Source: Ceratothoa steindachneri
Lineage: Eukaryota > Arthropoda > Malacostraca > Isopoda > Cymothoidae
Direction of reading: 5' to 3'
DNA length: 64,000 bases
Assembly (NCBI GenBank): GCA_963969495.1
Contig: OZ018317.1
Span: 227,437,738 to 227,501,737, forward strand
In this document: positions 40,680 through 52,526 of the stretch, in pieces
How positions within the stretch are numbered: the first letter of the stretch is position 1
How the letters are laid out: each line of letters begins with the position of its first letter
Notes under the pieces: generated by a model
Seen by the model: the letters and a program-made list of their open reading frames with translations, nothing else
Database searches by the model: none
Told to the model about the DNA's origin: nothing
Made by a program: the position numbers and the translations under genes

Positions 40680-41790
40680 GAACGACTCTAACATCCTCCT
40701 GGCTGCAAAAATATTATCCCTGTAGTGCGCTACATATCCGTTGGATGTTAGTTTGAGTCCAAGTACTCGGCCATCTCTGGATTATGCGTAATATTCGTCG
40801 TGCACTAGAAGTTCTGCTGTCCTTCGTCGTCCCATCGGGATCATTCTAAATTTATTGTTGTTTGTTTTGATCTAGTTTCTTTTCTCGTATCTGTTGAGAT
40901 TCTTAATTTCTCCTCTCATCCTCTTGGCTACATCTCTGGGGTTGCCATAGTTACTGGTAACAACCTGCGTTATATCATCTGCCATTTGAATATATTGCAC
41001 TGATTCGTGATTGGAGGCAGGTTATCTGTGTATATTGCATAAAAGGTAAGACTAAGTCATCATCCTTGTAGCACCCCTGTCTCCACATCGAGAGGGTCCC
41101 CTTCAATATCATTTATTTTCAAGTTTGCATCACGATCTTCAAAATAATCACAGAGTATTCGTACTATATTCTGTTCCATCCAAAGATTCGTGCTTTTCAT
41201 TTTAAGTGCCGGTAACCATACCTTATTAAAGGCTAAGGACATGTCGCGAAACATTAGGTTTACATTGCAGTCTTTGGCTTTGGGGATAGCAATTCTTTCA
41301 GTGATCAGTGCTATGGACGTTTTGGTGCCAAGCTTTCTCCTGAATCCATGCTGTTGATCATTATACAACTCTCCGGAATCTAAGTTATTCCTTAGTCTAT
41401 TTATTGTTAAGGAGTTTTTCCATGAGTTTACCCATGAACTCTTCGGTTTACCAGGTTTCAGCAGGAAAAATATTTTTGACCTTTTGAAATGGTCGTGAAA
41501 TAAACGGAATTAAGGAAAGCGTTAAACCGCTCTAATAGGGCCTAGTTAATAGTCCGGGGAGCTTTCAGTAGGTGCATCTTCATAATACCAGTTATTTTTG
41601 GTGCATTTTGTTTCAAACTCCTCGGGCAGCCTCATACTGTTCATGGGTGAAGTCCCATCTACACTCTGGTGTGGCGTGAGCTCATCACCTAACTCGGTAA
41701 TCCTCGCAAATAAGTCCTCCTCATATTTCTTATCAAAGTTCTCATTTTTCTCCTTATCTATTCGAAATCGTTTCGCCAATACTCCCTGAA
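40680..41790 (-). pseudogene. LINE-D reverse transcriptase remnant
   Basis: Minus strand from 41779: linker sequence (FDKKYEEDLFARITELGDEL), then the RT at 41368 (QQHGFRRKLGTKTSIALITE; RDMSLAFNKVW, the motif A region with the second Asp now Asn; DPLDVETGVLQG, the PQG region with Pro replaced by Leu). After an indel near 41060, the YADD box reads MADD (around 40974-40985). The thumb VLGLKLTSNGYVAHYRDNIF follows near 40760-40700. It is a typical Jockey/CR1-like RT layout without RNase H, broken by indels and active-site changes. 5' sequence up to about 42300 may belong to the same element but gives no clear motif. Confidence 0.72.
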
Positions 41791-43486
41791 GTTACACTGG
41801 ATTTTACGGTCTTCTGTAATTTTAATGTCTATAACTTTGGTGGTGATTTTTTTTTAAGGGAAGTCCCTCTAAATCTCTTTAACTGGCTCCAAAATTTCTT
41901 GGGGTCCCTTTTTGTGTCGACTTCCGCTATGATATTGTTCTATTTTTGCCTAATTTTTTCCTGATAAGCTGCTTAATTTCGTTTCTCAGTTCTCTCGATT
42001 AATTCACTGTAGCGATGTGCTGTTTCCTTAAATATTCATTTCGTTGATGAGGACCTCCAGTTGATGCATTTTGAATCGTATATTTGTGTGCCACCTTGGA
42101 GCTGGGAGTACTTTATATTATGTCTAGGGGATAATCATGCGGTCAGCTTCCTCAATCTTTGTTATCAAGTTATTAAGCTGTTCCTCGATGTTCTCAAGCG
42201 TCACATCTTCCATTTGAACTATACGTGTGCTCTGGATATATTCCTTGTATGCACTCCAGCTTGCTTTAGCTAAAATCTGCGTCTAGGAAACTTTTACTTC
42301 AATTGAAAGTGTTGATATGGTCGTTATATTGCTTACTTGATCGGACGCTATATATGGGCAGATTATTTGAACATAAATGAATCTCGTGTCAAATCGTTCA
42401 ACTGGACTTGGCTAAGGGGTTTAGTTCTAGTTGTCTCACTCGTAGTTTGCTATGTATCTATATTGCCCATAAGTTAAAGTTCCATGAATTCCTCAGAACC
42501 AGACGATGGGTCTCAGTAAGAATTTCTGGGCAGAGTTGTAAAAGCCTGGTAACCAGGCATTTTCCTGGTCACCAAGTTTCACTCCAAAGTATGCGTGATA
42601 GCTTTGCCTCACTAAACCTCTAATGTTATACTTCGTATCAAGAAAGGTTAGTTTTTCTTAGATATAACATAACTTCTTGATCCTTTGATTTATTCTCAAT
42701 TGTAATCATCAGTAATAGTGCGAGAACACTACACAGGAGTTAATGCCTCACACATAAAACTAAGTAGGCGGATCACAGCAAACTGAGAACATCGATACTC
42801 GAGGAACTCGAGTGGAAGGAGCTAGACACAACATAATTATTTATCTATATTATTTTGAAATTTAAAAGGAAGTAGGCTAATTGAAAAAGTGCTTTCTCCC
42901 ATACCACAATAACTGTATTTATTGGTGATTTTGCTCTAAAGTAAAACTGATTTTGAATAAGAAAAATTTCAATTCCTAAATAAAATCGCTTTAATATTTA
43001 TCTTTTCTATGAATTGAGATAGCATAAAAACTTGATCTGATGTAGTAAAATGAGTTACACTTTTGAATTCAGATTGAAAAAACATATAAGAACAGTTGAA
43101 AAACCTGAATCTTTAAAAAAAACTTTCAAATGCAGTCTAGTGTAATATTCATTTTCTTATGGCCAGTAGCTTAGGAAATTTGAACACATGTTGTTTGGTT
43201 CTTAGAAGGTCGTTGGTGCATTGTTGTCCCCCCAGCATCGCAAGGTAAGCTTTGTAATTCTAACAGTTTTACTGGCGTGTAAGTTTTCAGTGTACGGGCA
43301 AGAAAATTAGTGCATAACTTAACAGGAGTTGTGAACGAGGTGGTGATTTCGGCTTCTATCACGAGGACAGAGGATTAGCAATAAGCTTTAAGCCTTTTAT
43401 AATCTTTTATGAGAAATGAAGGGAAAACAATTTGGATATATGTCTCGCTCACTAATTAATCCATTCTCCTCAAATCTTTCTTCATA
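41791..43486. other. AT-rich spacer, no gene recognised
   Basis: It may contain more of LINE-D up to about 42300. Openings at 42061-42273, 42408-42623 and 43171-43362 look random. Confidence 0.4.
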
Positions 43487-43487
43487 T

Positions 43488-43562
<75 letters not shown>
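43487..43562. repeat. (TA)n microsatellite
   Basis: An uninterrupted run of about 75 bases of TA dinucleotide, 100 bases upstream of the Gypsy-2 5' LTR. Confidence 0.97.
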
Positions 43563-43565
<3 letters not shown>

Positions 43566-43663
43566 AAGGCCTCTAGGCGCTGTATGCTGTGAGCCTGAGT
43601 GTCCCTGAAAATATCATTATCCGTCACACATATTCTCCTCACACAATATATCTCTTTCTATCT

Positions 43664-43930
43664 TGCGGTTGTTTCTAAAATTTTCGGTAGCTATCTTTTT
43701 TTTTTCTTGTTTTGCATCGTAAGTAGCGGGGGTGGGAGCGCATTTCATTCAGTCGTGTTTGAGAGGTGAGGTTGGTTAGTAAGCGCGCTGTTGGTAGGTT
43801 GTAGGTTGTGTTGTGCTTGCCTTATTAACTGGTTGTGCAGTCGGTTGTGAACTTACATATTCTCGACTAGGTATATAATTGCTCATCTGTGTTGACTATT
43901 TTCTTTAATCTGCCATCATTATAAGCTATC
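43664..43930 (+). repeat. Gypsy-2 5' LTR
   Basis: TGCGGTTGTTTCTAAAATTTT... aligns with 52527 onward. The core (GTAAGTAGC, GGGTGGGAG, GAGGTTGGTTA, CTGTTGGTAGGTTG, GCATATTCTCGACT, GTATATAATTGCTCATC) is shared with small differences, roughly 85 percent by eye. The 3' boundary is near ATTATAAG. Confidence 0.75.
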
Positions 43931-44074
43931 TACGCATTATTCTTGCGTCCAAAGTGATAAGTGAGAAGGTAAAACCGTTTACCCACGAGAGAGATATAAT
44001 TGCACGGTTGAAGAAAGTTAAATTGCTAAAAAGCTGCAAAAATTTCAGATTTAGCAAGTTTTTTCCCTTTATAC

Positions 44075-44690
44075 TTAGAGACGGACACCTTGGCATTGTA
44101 TTTAGAGTTAACTGATACAGAGCAGTCTAATGTTAATGCCATTGAGCGCAAGCTATTAACGGCGTTTACTGATAGTGCATTCATAGCTTTCGTTAAGTTA
44201 TCACAAAAGAGGTGGACTCGTGAATCCGTTGAAGTATATGCTAATGAGTTGAAAAGGTTAGGTGCATTAGCTGGTTTCTCAGGTGATAGTTTGGGGAAGT
44301 TGGTTTTTTATCGTTTGTTAATGGTTTTCCTGATAAAATATCAAGTGAATTACAACAGTTTGATGTTGTTCTTGATATGAATATGAGTGATATTTTATCA
44401 AGGGCAAGAGTGATAACAGCAAATAATGGTGAGGCTGTAGCTGCAGCAGTAAAATCTTTTAGCCGAGCTGTTCTCAAACATAAGAATAGTGAAAAAACAA
44501 TAGTCGTTCATTTAAAGGAACTTGCTTTAATTGTGGAAGGTCACCTATGTAAAAATACTGTAATAAAGGGCGTAAAGGAGTCATATGTTATCTATGTTGT
44601 AACCCTGGACATATAGCATCATGGTACAATCAAGGAAACGAGCGTCGGATGACTAGTGCGCCAGCAGTCACCCAACTAGAGGATTAAGGG
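44075..44690 (+). pseudogene. Gypsy-2 Gag remnant
   Basis: Two overlapping frames read a capsid-like sequence: LTDTEQSNVNAIERKLLTAF, RESVEVYANELKRLGALAGF, then DMNMSDILSRARVI. Next comes a basic segment, and then a knuckle-like region near 44590-44640 (VICYLCCNPGHIASW with a frame change). The order is that of a Gypsy Gag ending in a zinc knuckle. There are at least two frameshifts and no continuous protein. Confidence 0.55.
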
Positions 44691-45145
44691 CGCATTCATT
44701 GCCAATTATTGATGTTGAAGTGAACGGGACTATTGTTAAGGCATTGGTTGATACTGGGTGTACGGTAACCTTTGTAAGCTCAAATATTGTCGGAAACTGT
44801 GCAAGGTTAAATCTCATGATGGCTTTTTATAGCTCAAATGTGAAATTTCAAGGGAGACGTCTGGAGCGGATTGGAATAGCAGGAGATAAGATTGACGCTG
44901 AAGCTATAGTGACTAAACAAATCTTACCTAGTGTTGAGTTAGTGTTGGGTATGGATGTTGTTGATCACATAGGCGGTGTTGTATTTGGAGGTGGAGCAGT
45001 AGAGTTTGTAGTCAAAAGCTCTTTCGCAATTGCTGAGCAAGCAGTACGCAAACCAGAAATTTCACAATTAAAAGATATTTTTGAAGTAATTAAAGATAAA
45101 GACTTTAATGCTATAATTGATGGACAATATTGGACAGTGGAATGA
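44690..45145 (+). pseudogene. Gypsy-2 protease region
   Basis: LPIIDVEVNGTIVKALVDTG followed by CTVTFVSSNIV has the aspartic protease signature VDTGCT. Further on, LPSVELVLGMDVVDHIGG fits the second conserved block (LGMD). About 150 codons are open and end at TGA 45143-45145. The start is not an ATG because it belongs to a polyprotein. Confidence 0.7.
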
Positions 45146-45179
45146 TGCTGTAAGTCTAGTTAACCAGTTCTCACTAATG

Positions 45180-45763
45180 AAATAGATTTATGTGAGAAGA
45201 GTGTACATGGTGACAAGAAACAGGCTATTGAAGAAGATGTTGAACGTTTGATTATAGAAGGTATTCTAGTAGTTTGGAAAGAAAAAGTGAAGACAAGTAT
45301 TACACCCTTGATAGCTGTTGAACAGCCTACAAAGAATAAAATAAGACTTGTATTGGATTTTAGAGAACTGAATACACATGTGAGTCGTCATGCAGCAGAT
45401 GAAATAACTGATGTTTGTAATGGAACCCTCCGAGAATGGCGGCAAACAGAGGTTGGAACCATTTTTTATTTAAAATCCGCCTATTTACAAATTAGAGTAG
45501 CTGAAGAGCTTTGGAAGTATCAATTGGTGAATTATAAAGATAAAACATATTGTTTAACAAGGCTTTGGATTGGGTTTAGCACCAAGAAAAATGGTAACGA
45601 TTTTATGAACTGTTTTGGGTAAAACCGAACGGATTGCTGATGAAAGAAAGTCCTATATTGATGATATTCTACTTAATGAGAGCAAAGTAACCTCGGCTGA
45701 ACTTATAAAGCATCTACACGCCTATGGGCTAGTCACCAAAGCTCCTGAGGCTTTGATGGTGGT
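45180..45763 (+). pseudogene. Gypsy-2 reverse transcriptase, interrupted
   Basis: DVERLIIEGILV and KIRLVLDFRELNTHV (fingers) are followed by TIFYLKSAYLQIRV, where the motif A Asp has been replaced so that FYLKSAYLQI stands for the usual F-x-D-x-x-x-A. Then come YQLVNYKDKTYCLTRL, an indel region, and SYIDDILLNESKVTSAEL with YIDD present, ending in HLHAYGLVTKAPEAL. The hAT insertion follows at 45772. Confidence 0.75.
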
Positions 45764-45771
45764 GTTGCATT
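45764..45771. repeat. hAT target-site duplication, left
   Basis: GTTGCATT; the right copy at 51242-51249 is ACTGCATT, matching at six of eight positions. Confidence 0.75.
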
Positions 45772-46062
45772 TAGAGGTGGGCAGTATTTAAATACATTTT
45801 TGTACTTAAAATTGTATTTGTAAATCCATTTGAAATCATGTATTTAAATACTTTTTGCAAATACTTTACTTATAATAGGTTTATATAGCTGTTAAGAACG
45901 TGTAATGCATGTTTTAGCTTGTCGCAACTTGTATGACACAAACGGTTGAATGCGTACGCCGGTGAGGGGAAATTGCTTGCATCAGTTCAAATTCAATTAA
46001 TAGATGGTCACAGTTGTGTTCGGTTGCACAGTGAGAGCGCTCAGCGTTATTTCAACTACTGC

Positions 46063-46288
46063 ATGGCAACTTCAGCTTCTTCGAAAAAGTGTGAAATGGA
46101 GACATTAGAAAATAATCAAGACGAGGAAGATAAAGATTAATGTAATTATAGTCATCTTTTATAAGATGGTAAATATTTTAGAGTGAAATCTTCCGAAGGA
46201 AAAAAAGTGAAGTGTGTATGTACATCATGCAATGGCGAAATCTCTGCGTCGAGCAATGCTACTTCCAATCTACGCATTGATTTGTAGG
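46063..46288 (+). pseudogene. hAT transposase, first exon with BED zinc finger
   Basis: ATG 46063 starts MATSASSKKCEMETLE, an acidic N-terminus (EDEEDKD-like) running to a stop. After a frameshift it reads DGKYFRVKSSEGKKVKCVCT and SCNGEISASSNATSNLRIDL, a BED-type finger (CX2C, then NLRxHL with the His now Asp). GTAAG at 46289 looks like a splice donor. BED fingers in hAT transposases bind the element ends. Confidence 0.65.
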
Positions 46289-46402
46289 TAAGAATTTTAC
46301 TATCTTTTATTTGAAAAAAATGGCCAAATTGCTAGTAGCTAACGATAATGTTATGTAGAGTAGGTTTACCATGTACGAACCTACCTGCTTCCTTTTGCAA
46401 CA

Positions 46403-47422
46403 TGTCGAGAATAGAGCCTCCTTGCTGCCATGTTGCCCGTCGAAACCACAAGGTCAGGATCGAGGACAGTCCACGTGAGCGAGGTCCGTGAGAACAGTCA
46501 GAATATTAAACTGCTTTACGAGAAAAGCGACGGATTGAAATCTCAAACGCGTGCTTCTGTCGTCTCCCATGTTGTTATCAAGAAACCCGCACTTGAGTAC
46601 TTCCCAGCCCTCAAGAATCGTGTTGGTTGGAGAGAGATTTGGTTAGGCTTCCCCCCCCCCCCCCTCACATGGCGGAGGCAGTAACGGATCTAGCTGCTCC
46701 CTATATATTGTTGGTCCAAATAGGGTATCGACAGTATAGACCTTCCTTTTACAATGAAAAACGTCCTTCTCGATCGCGCCCTCTTTTTTCAACGAGCCGA
46801 AGGCTAGAATTATACCCACAGATCTGAGCCCAGTCAATTGGCCCATTCTTGGATTCGGTACATTTTGTTTGGCACGAATACTCCCTCCAGTTAGTGTTAC
46901 TCCTACAGGTTAAACTCCTCGTGGTTAAAGCCCCTTGAATAACCATCCGATCCTTCATTTCATCTCTTAAAGCCTCAAACCCAAGCCAGGCTGAGACGAA
47001 TCATCTGTGGCAATTCGCCCAGTCATCCCAGAAAAGGGGTGTACAGAGACTCGTATCGCTTCTGGACCCCGCCTCCGTCCGTAGAGGCCGCTCTGAGTAG
47101 GTCTGATACGTTTGGTTCTTGTATACATAGAGTATCTATTGCCATTATTTAATTTAATCTATTTATTGTGTATAACTGTGTTTATATTAAAGTTTATTTT
47201 TGTAACAAAATTTTCCTAAGCTTCATAGTCGGAGCCTTCATTAGTTAATTTCGGTCAACTGCACTCACTCTTTTGAATTTAAATCCATCGCACTCGTCTC
47301 CCCCTCCACTTCTATTCCCCATCTGTGTCGTGACCAGAGTTTAGTCAAGGTCAACCGTTTGGCCTTTTGCGTCCACAATATTGCGGTGGAAGTGATGTAT
47401 ATGTCGGGGTCATTCTACGACA
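46403..47422 (+). repeat. Candidate solo LTR in the hAT intron
   Basis: It starts TGTCGAGAATAGAGCC and ends GGGGTCATTCTACGACA, giving near-inverted ends. Flanks are CAACA (46398-46402) and CAACT (47423-47427), a possible 5-bp TSD with one mismatch. The end is very similar to that of the Gypsy-1 LTR (GTCATTCTACGACA), and an ATTAAA/AATAAA-poor 3' region with TATATTAAAG is present near 47185. There is no paired LTR or internal sequence. Confidence 0.5.
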
Positions 47423-50040
47423 CAACTCCTTTATTTATATTATATACTGATAGAATTTAACGTGAATTATGGCAACGTGAAACAAATGTCCTTCAATTAT
47501 CTGATCATGTACATTTATCCAAAGAGAAAGCATTCTGCTTTGGTGCAAAAAGCGGCTAGCTATGTGGAAGCTCAAAAAAAAGATTAAAAAAGAAAATGTT
47601 CAGTATTAGACGATGGTCCTTCATACATAGGTGTTATAGTAAAGACATTACTGGAGTGTTTTGCGGTGAATAGTAAGAAGTTCAAACTATCTGTGGTTGA
47701 TAAGCTGATCGCAGATTTTATCATACAAGGTCTGCCTCCCCTATCAACCCTGTAACAACCAGCTTTTATGAGATTAATTATAGGTGAGTTCTGAGTTACA
47801 AATGTTGTTTACAATTATAGTATTAGTAGAACATTAGTAAGCTCTTATAACGACCAAATACCAAAGCGTTCGGATCATTGGTCACTACGTAGGCTATATA
47901 ACAAAGGTAAATAAAGGAAGACATAAACAAACAACAGAGGTTAATATATTGCAATAATATCATGAGAATGCACATCCATATATTCTTAAAGTGCGCTCTC
48001 AGTTCCCTGAAGATATTATTGAAAAAAATGTTTCATGAAATATTAGTACTATTATTGATCGATTATATGTAGTTATTAGATGGATTCCTATAAAGATCTA
48101 TTTCATTATCGTAGCAATACCTGTATATCATTATGTTAAATCTAGCATGCCTGCCCGTCAAAAATGTAGGAAATAAAGCTTGATAATATTTATATTCCAA
48201 ACAATACCGAAAGTCAATATTGTACTATGTAATTGTAAATATAAAAGACTAATAATATGTTTATGAGTTAATGTAACAGTCTTATATAACTATAGGATAT
48301 TCATATAACTAGATTTTATATATAAACTTTTATATGCATACCATATATTCTCATTTCACTGTGAAAATGAATTTTACTCACAATAATCACACATTCCATT
48401 AACGCAAGTCGAAGTTCTTCAGTTGACGTCATTTCACGGTAGACGCTAGGCCTTAATCTTATATATAGAAGAAGAAAAAGTGACAAGAGCTCTACTGAAG
48501 AATAAACTAGACAGCACCTCTTACTTAGGTCTTACTGCAGATATTTGGTCAACTCGTCACAGTAGTTTTTTAGGCGCTACAGTTCATTGGGTATGTTAAG
48601 CCTTTGCTCTTATGAAATATGAAATTGAATATGACTTTACAGTTATGGAGTTATCAGCTCTTGGCTGAAAGCTGAGCGATTTGTTGGTGGAATTTATCTC
48701 GATTATATTAATATGTAAAATTATGGAAACATTTATGAGACAAACATTAGACTGTTATTTCATTTTTTTACCTTGAGGAAGCTGCTCTTGTCCGTCCCAG
48801 TGGAGCAATAGCATGCTGTCCCTTCAAAGGAGAACATAAGTACATCAAGATTGCTGAACATATGGAGAATATTATCAATGAATACGAAATGCCCCTGCAG
48901 AAAACCACAGGCACCTTCACTGATAACGGCTCTAATTTTGTTAAGGCGTTTAAGGAATTTGCAGTCACTGCTGCAAATGTGTCCACAGATTCAAAAGATT
49001 GAACCAAGGTAATTGAAGAAGATCAGGGTGAGCACGAGCTGGAGGATAGTTTCTTAATAAGAACTGCTTTAGAACAGGACGAAGACCTTTCGTCTGACCA
49101 ATGCAGCTTCAGCCTACCTAAGCATGTTTGCTGTGCTTCACAACTGATGCAAAACAGGCCCTGAAATATCTTCTTTTGCAAATATCAATCATGCTGCGAA
49201 GGAAAAATACTCAGCATTATGGAACAAAAACGGTCGTCCAAAATCAACAGAGATTATCAAAACTGTTACCAACTGCTCATTAAAGCTGCCTTGCCTTACA
49301 AGGTGGAACTCTCTGTTTGATGCATTGTTATAACATTTAAAACAAAAGGACAAATTGCATCAACTTATGACGTCCCTTGAACCTCTAGTATTCAGAAGTC
49401 ACGCAATTGAATTTTTGGGGGAGTATGTCTCAGTTTTGTCTCATATTGCAGTGGCAATTGATCAACCTACAGGGAGAAAAAAACTGTTTTTATGTAGAAT
49501 TGCTCCCTAACTTGCTCACTGTGGAGAAAACAGTTGAAGAGCCTTCAGCCACGTTCTCTGAAATTTGCAAACCTCTTCTAAGTGCAGTCACTAAGTGCTT
49601 TGGAAAGAGCTACCAATCTTATTTGACCCTAGCAAATAAAAACAGCGTTACAGTTGTCATTATTGCATCAACAAGCCATCCATTCTTGAAACTCCTCTGG
49701 TTAGATATCACTCTTTCATGGGACAGTTCAAGCCACCAAGTCTCTGTTTGAAATATTATGATTCACGTGATTGACAATTTAGCAGAGGGACCGAAGCTGA
49801 ATCATCCAGTGGTGTATTGGACAGTAAGGATTATTTTGGATTTACAAAACCCACTCAAAGTTTAGATAGATATCCAACAGAAAAAGTTGTTTATTAAATA
49901 CAACACTGCCCTTCCGTTGTCAGTTCCTGTGGAACGGCTCTTCTCTTTAGGAGGATTGACCTCTTTAAAACAGAGTTCTTTATCTGACGAAACATTTCAG
50001 CAACTGGTATTATTTAAATGTAATGCTGATATAAATAGCT
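47423..50040 (+). pseudogene. hAT transposase, remaining exons
   Basis: Exon-like blocks: 47500-47785 (KRKHSALVQKAASYVEAQKK; DKLIADFIIQGLPPLSTL, donor GTGAGT at 47786); 48455-48594 (LDSTSYLGLTADIWSTRHSS with a catalytic Asp, donor GTATGT); 48777-49010 (FKGEHKYIKIAEHMENII, GTFTDNGSNFVKAFKEF with the second Asp); 49050-49760 with many frame changes; and 49890-50030 (KYNTALPLSVPVERLFSLGG, SLSDETFQQLVLFKCN), the hAT C-terminal dimerisation motif. The order and motifs are diagnostic of hAT. Stops and shifts make it inactive. Confidence 0.8.
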
Positions 50041-50241
50041 AACTAAAATTTAATTATATGGAACTTTCTATTTTTTTGTAGTACCTAAGTCCAATTGTCA
50101 TCAAATCCTACATTAGTAATTATAATATACAATTTAATTTTAAGGGATATTTTTTTTGTGGTTTTGGCTCAATGGTCCTTATCGTTTGTCATCATATATT
50201 ATATATTTAAAAATGTATCTAAATACATTTATTATATTTAG

Positions 50242-51187
50242 TGTCGTGGTATGACATTACACTATATCGATAACATATTATATCTTTGAGAGAGGTCCAA
50301 TAACTTGAAAGCGAACCGAAAAAAGGGACGGAAAACCACGCGTTCAGACGGGCTGAGTAACGAGAGAGTGCAACGAGGTCAGGAAAATTATGGGCAATGG
50401 CCAAGTGTAAGGTTATTTAAAGAGACATGTATAAAAATAGAATTTTATTTTCCCCGCAAAAATTAATAAGAGATTTGAAGGGTAAAATTAAATCAGATAA
50501 TTAACGGGCAAAATTCACATCAATAAACGAAGGGGGTGGGAGATTAACTTAATTGGGTTACTGAAGGGGGGAGGGGGGTTGGCTTACGTATGTCTTCTGT
50601 ACGTGAGGTGAAACCGCTCGGACTTCAGAGCAGGAGGTTGGAGTGATGACGGTTCTCCAAAAGCAAGGGGGGGCAGAGTAACTTCCGGTCCAGGGGAGAG
50701 TATTTCAGCTACCCGAAATGAGTTGGGCTTCGACAGGAGTTGATGAAAGGAGTCGGAAAAATCACTCGGGGCGATCTTTCAGTGGAATTAATTCCTGACT
50801 GGGGCTAATTCCAAATACACAAAATAGTCCAGCTGTCACTTTGCTTTGTTTCTAGCACTTGACTTGGAACCATGGGGAAATCTTCTCCGTTCTGGCGAGA
50901 CATCTCAACTCTGTGTGTCTTCCGGGGAGTCGAGCGTTATTTATATCTGAGGCTCTGCCGGGATTTGAGGGTTAGCGGGAAACAGCTCTACTCTCGAAGG
51001 GCCTCGAATCTTCTGGCCGAATTATTTTAGCCCGCATAAAGGCGAATCATGGGGGACTCGATTCTAGGCTACCGCTTGTAAAAAGAAGGGGGAGGGGTAG
51101 GCTTACCACTTTAGTCCTAGCCGGGCCTTTTGCTGCACATGGAAGTTCCTTTCTGCTAAAGATCTTCCAAGCGGCGATTCCCTCACA
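50242..51187 (-). repeat. Solo LTR inserted in the hAT 3' subterminal region
   Basis: TGTCGTGGTATGAC (50242) to CCCTCACA (51187) is bounded by TG...CA and by a perfect TTTAG duplication (50237-50241, 51188-51192). Read on the minus strand the end is GTCATACCACGACA, matching the Gypsy-1 LTR end at 12 of 14 positions. A TATAAATA box lies near 50940 and AATAAA near 50445 in that orientation. No internal region remains, so LTR-LTR recombination is likely. Confidence 0.75.
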
Positions 51188-51249
51188 TTTAGTATTTAAA
51201 TACCAAATACATTTTGAAAATGTATTTACTGCCAACCTCTGACTGCATT

Positions 51250-51860
51250 GGGGTTGAAACGCAAAAAGAACGAGCAGGGAGAATTATTATTGTTTATTAG
51301 AGGTAATGTACGCCCCGTTATGGAAGACTCAACCTATCTTATTCGAAGGGAATTATTTCCACTGTGTGGAAAGTTAACAGGCCACTATCTAGTAGCTGGT
51401 TGGTTAAGGGTAGCATGTATTTACATAAAAAAGGTAGCTGAAGGATCAGGATGGGAGTATTTTGTGGGTATCAAGACATTTGATATGTTGCGAGAGGTTT
51501 TGTTGAGAGTGAGATTGGATGATCATGTTAAGGGAAAGTGGTATGATCCTCGGATTGTTAAGGGAAATGTTTGGTGCGATGCAAGCAGTATTGCAATATA
51601 AGCTGCAGTAGAGATTGATGTAAATATTGTAGAAGATGCGACGTGGTTGAGGAAACAAAAAGATTTCAATCATATTGTATCTAGCCGAGTTAGAAGCTGC
51701 CACATATGAAAGGAGTAAATATGGCAATAAAGTGGTGGCTGTCTGAAATTGGGATAATTACAGATTCAGCAACAGTGGGCCGTTGATTAAGTACAGTTCT
51801 CTCTACAGAAAAGTGAGTACGGACTAAAGGTGTTGCTGAGATGATAGTCAAAGGACATTT
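51250..51860 (+). pseudogene. Gypsy-2 RNase H-like region
   Basis: Resuming after the hAT: LKRKKNEQGELLLFIRGN, then RRELFPLCGKLTGHYLVAGW, LREVLLRVRLDDHVKGKWYD and GNVWCDASSIAI, with the WCDASS-type first Asp. In other frames follow VVEDATWLRK-like and VAELEAATYERSKYG, and IGIITDSATV with the third Asp-like motif. Stops separate the blocks. The arrangement is that of the RNase H domain in this Gypsy group. Confidence 0.65.
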
Positions 51861-51939
51861 TGAAAAGACTTATTGTGGAATTTCAGTCACAATTTTTTCT
51901 ACAACTACAAAAAAGCAAATACTTTTACAAGAGTTCGCA

Positions 51940-52500
51940 AAAGATAGTTGGCTAACGCTATGGACAATTTTGAAGATATTTGTGAGATAGATGCCGTAGC
52001 AGATGTTGATCTGAAGACATTGCATAACATGCACAATATGGAAGTTAATCGCACATTGTTTTTGGTAACTAAAGTCTCTTCTAAAGCTGCAGAGGAAAGG
52101 ATTGTGCATTCGTGCGAGCAATGTCAAACTATTGACCCCGCATCATGAGGGTGGGAAGCTTGATGTGCCCAAAGTTTGGACAAGATTGTCGCTTGATATT
52201 ACCAATTATCATCGAAGTGGAAGAAAAGAAAGTTAACGAGCATAAATTCGTAAAATAATATAGTGGTAAATGGTATCCCTCGTCACATACTGGATATTCG
52301 CCCTGTAGTTGAGCTTTAGGAACAGATTCAGGATTGTGAGAGTGTAAGTGATGATGGAGAGGATATGGAAGACCCCCATTCTCCAATCGGAGCTAAGGAT
52401 ATTCTTGTGCCAGGAGAACACAGGTCAGCAGAAGAGATACCAACAGAGGGTTAGGCGTCTCCCTAATTGGATGGATGATTATGAGACTGATTAAATTGGT
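51940..52500 (+). pseudogene. Gypsy-2 integrase N-terminal remnant
   Basis: NRTLFLVTKVSSKAAEERIV ends with HSCEQCQTIDPAS, the HHCC-type finger of integrase (C-x2-C part). Next, on a shifted frame, LDVPKVWTRLSLDITNYH corresponds to the beginning of the catalytic core (W-x-R-L-x-x-D). No DDE core beyond this is readable before the 3' LTR. Confidence 0.55.
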
Positions 52501-52526
52501 GTTTTGATCTCGAGATTATGAGGGCG

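Larger units (their letters stand above)
45772..51241 (+). mobile_element. hAT transposon carrying two probable solo LTRs
   Basis: The left end TAGAGGTGGGCAGTATTTAAATAC and the right end, read on the other strand as CAGAGGTTGGCAGTAAATACATT, are terminal inverted repeats of hAT type. The flanking 8-bp duplication is partly mutated. Inside are a BED zinc finger exon, central catalytic exons and a C-terminal hAT dimerisation region. Two LTR-like insertions (46403-47422 and 50242-51187) enlarge it by about 2 kb; the original was about 3.5 kb. Confidence 0.85.
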
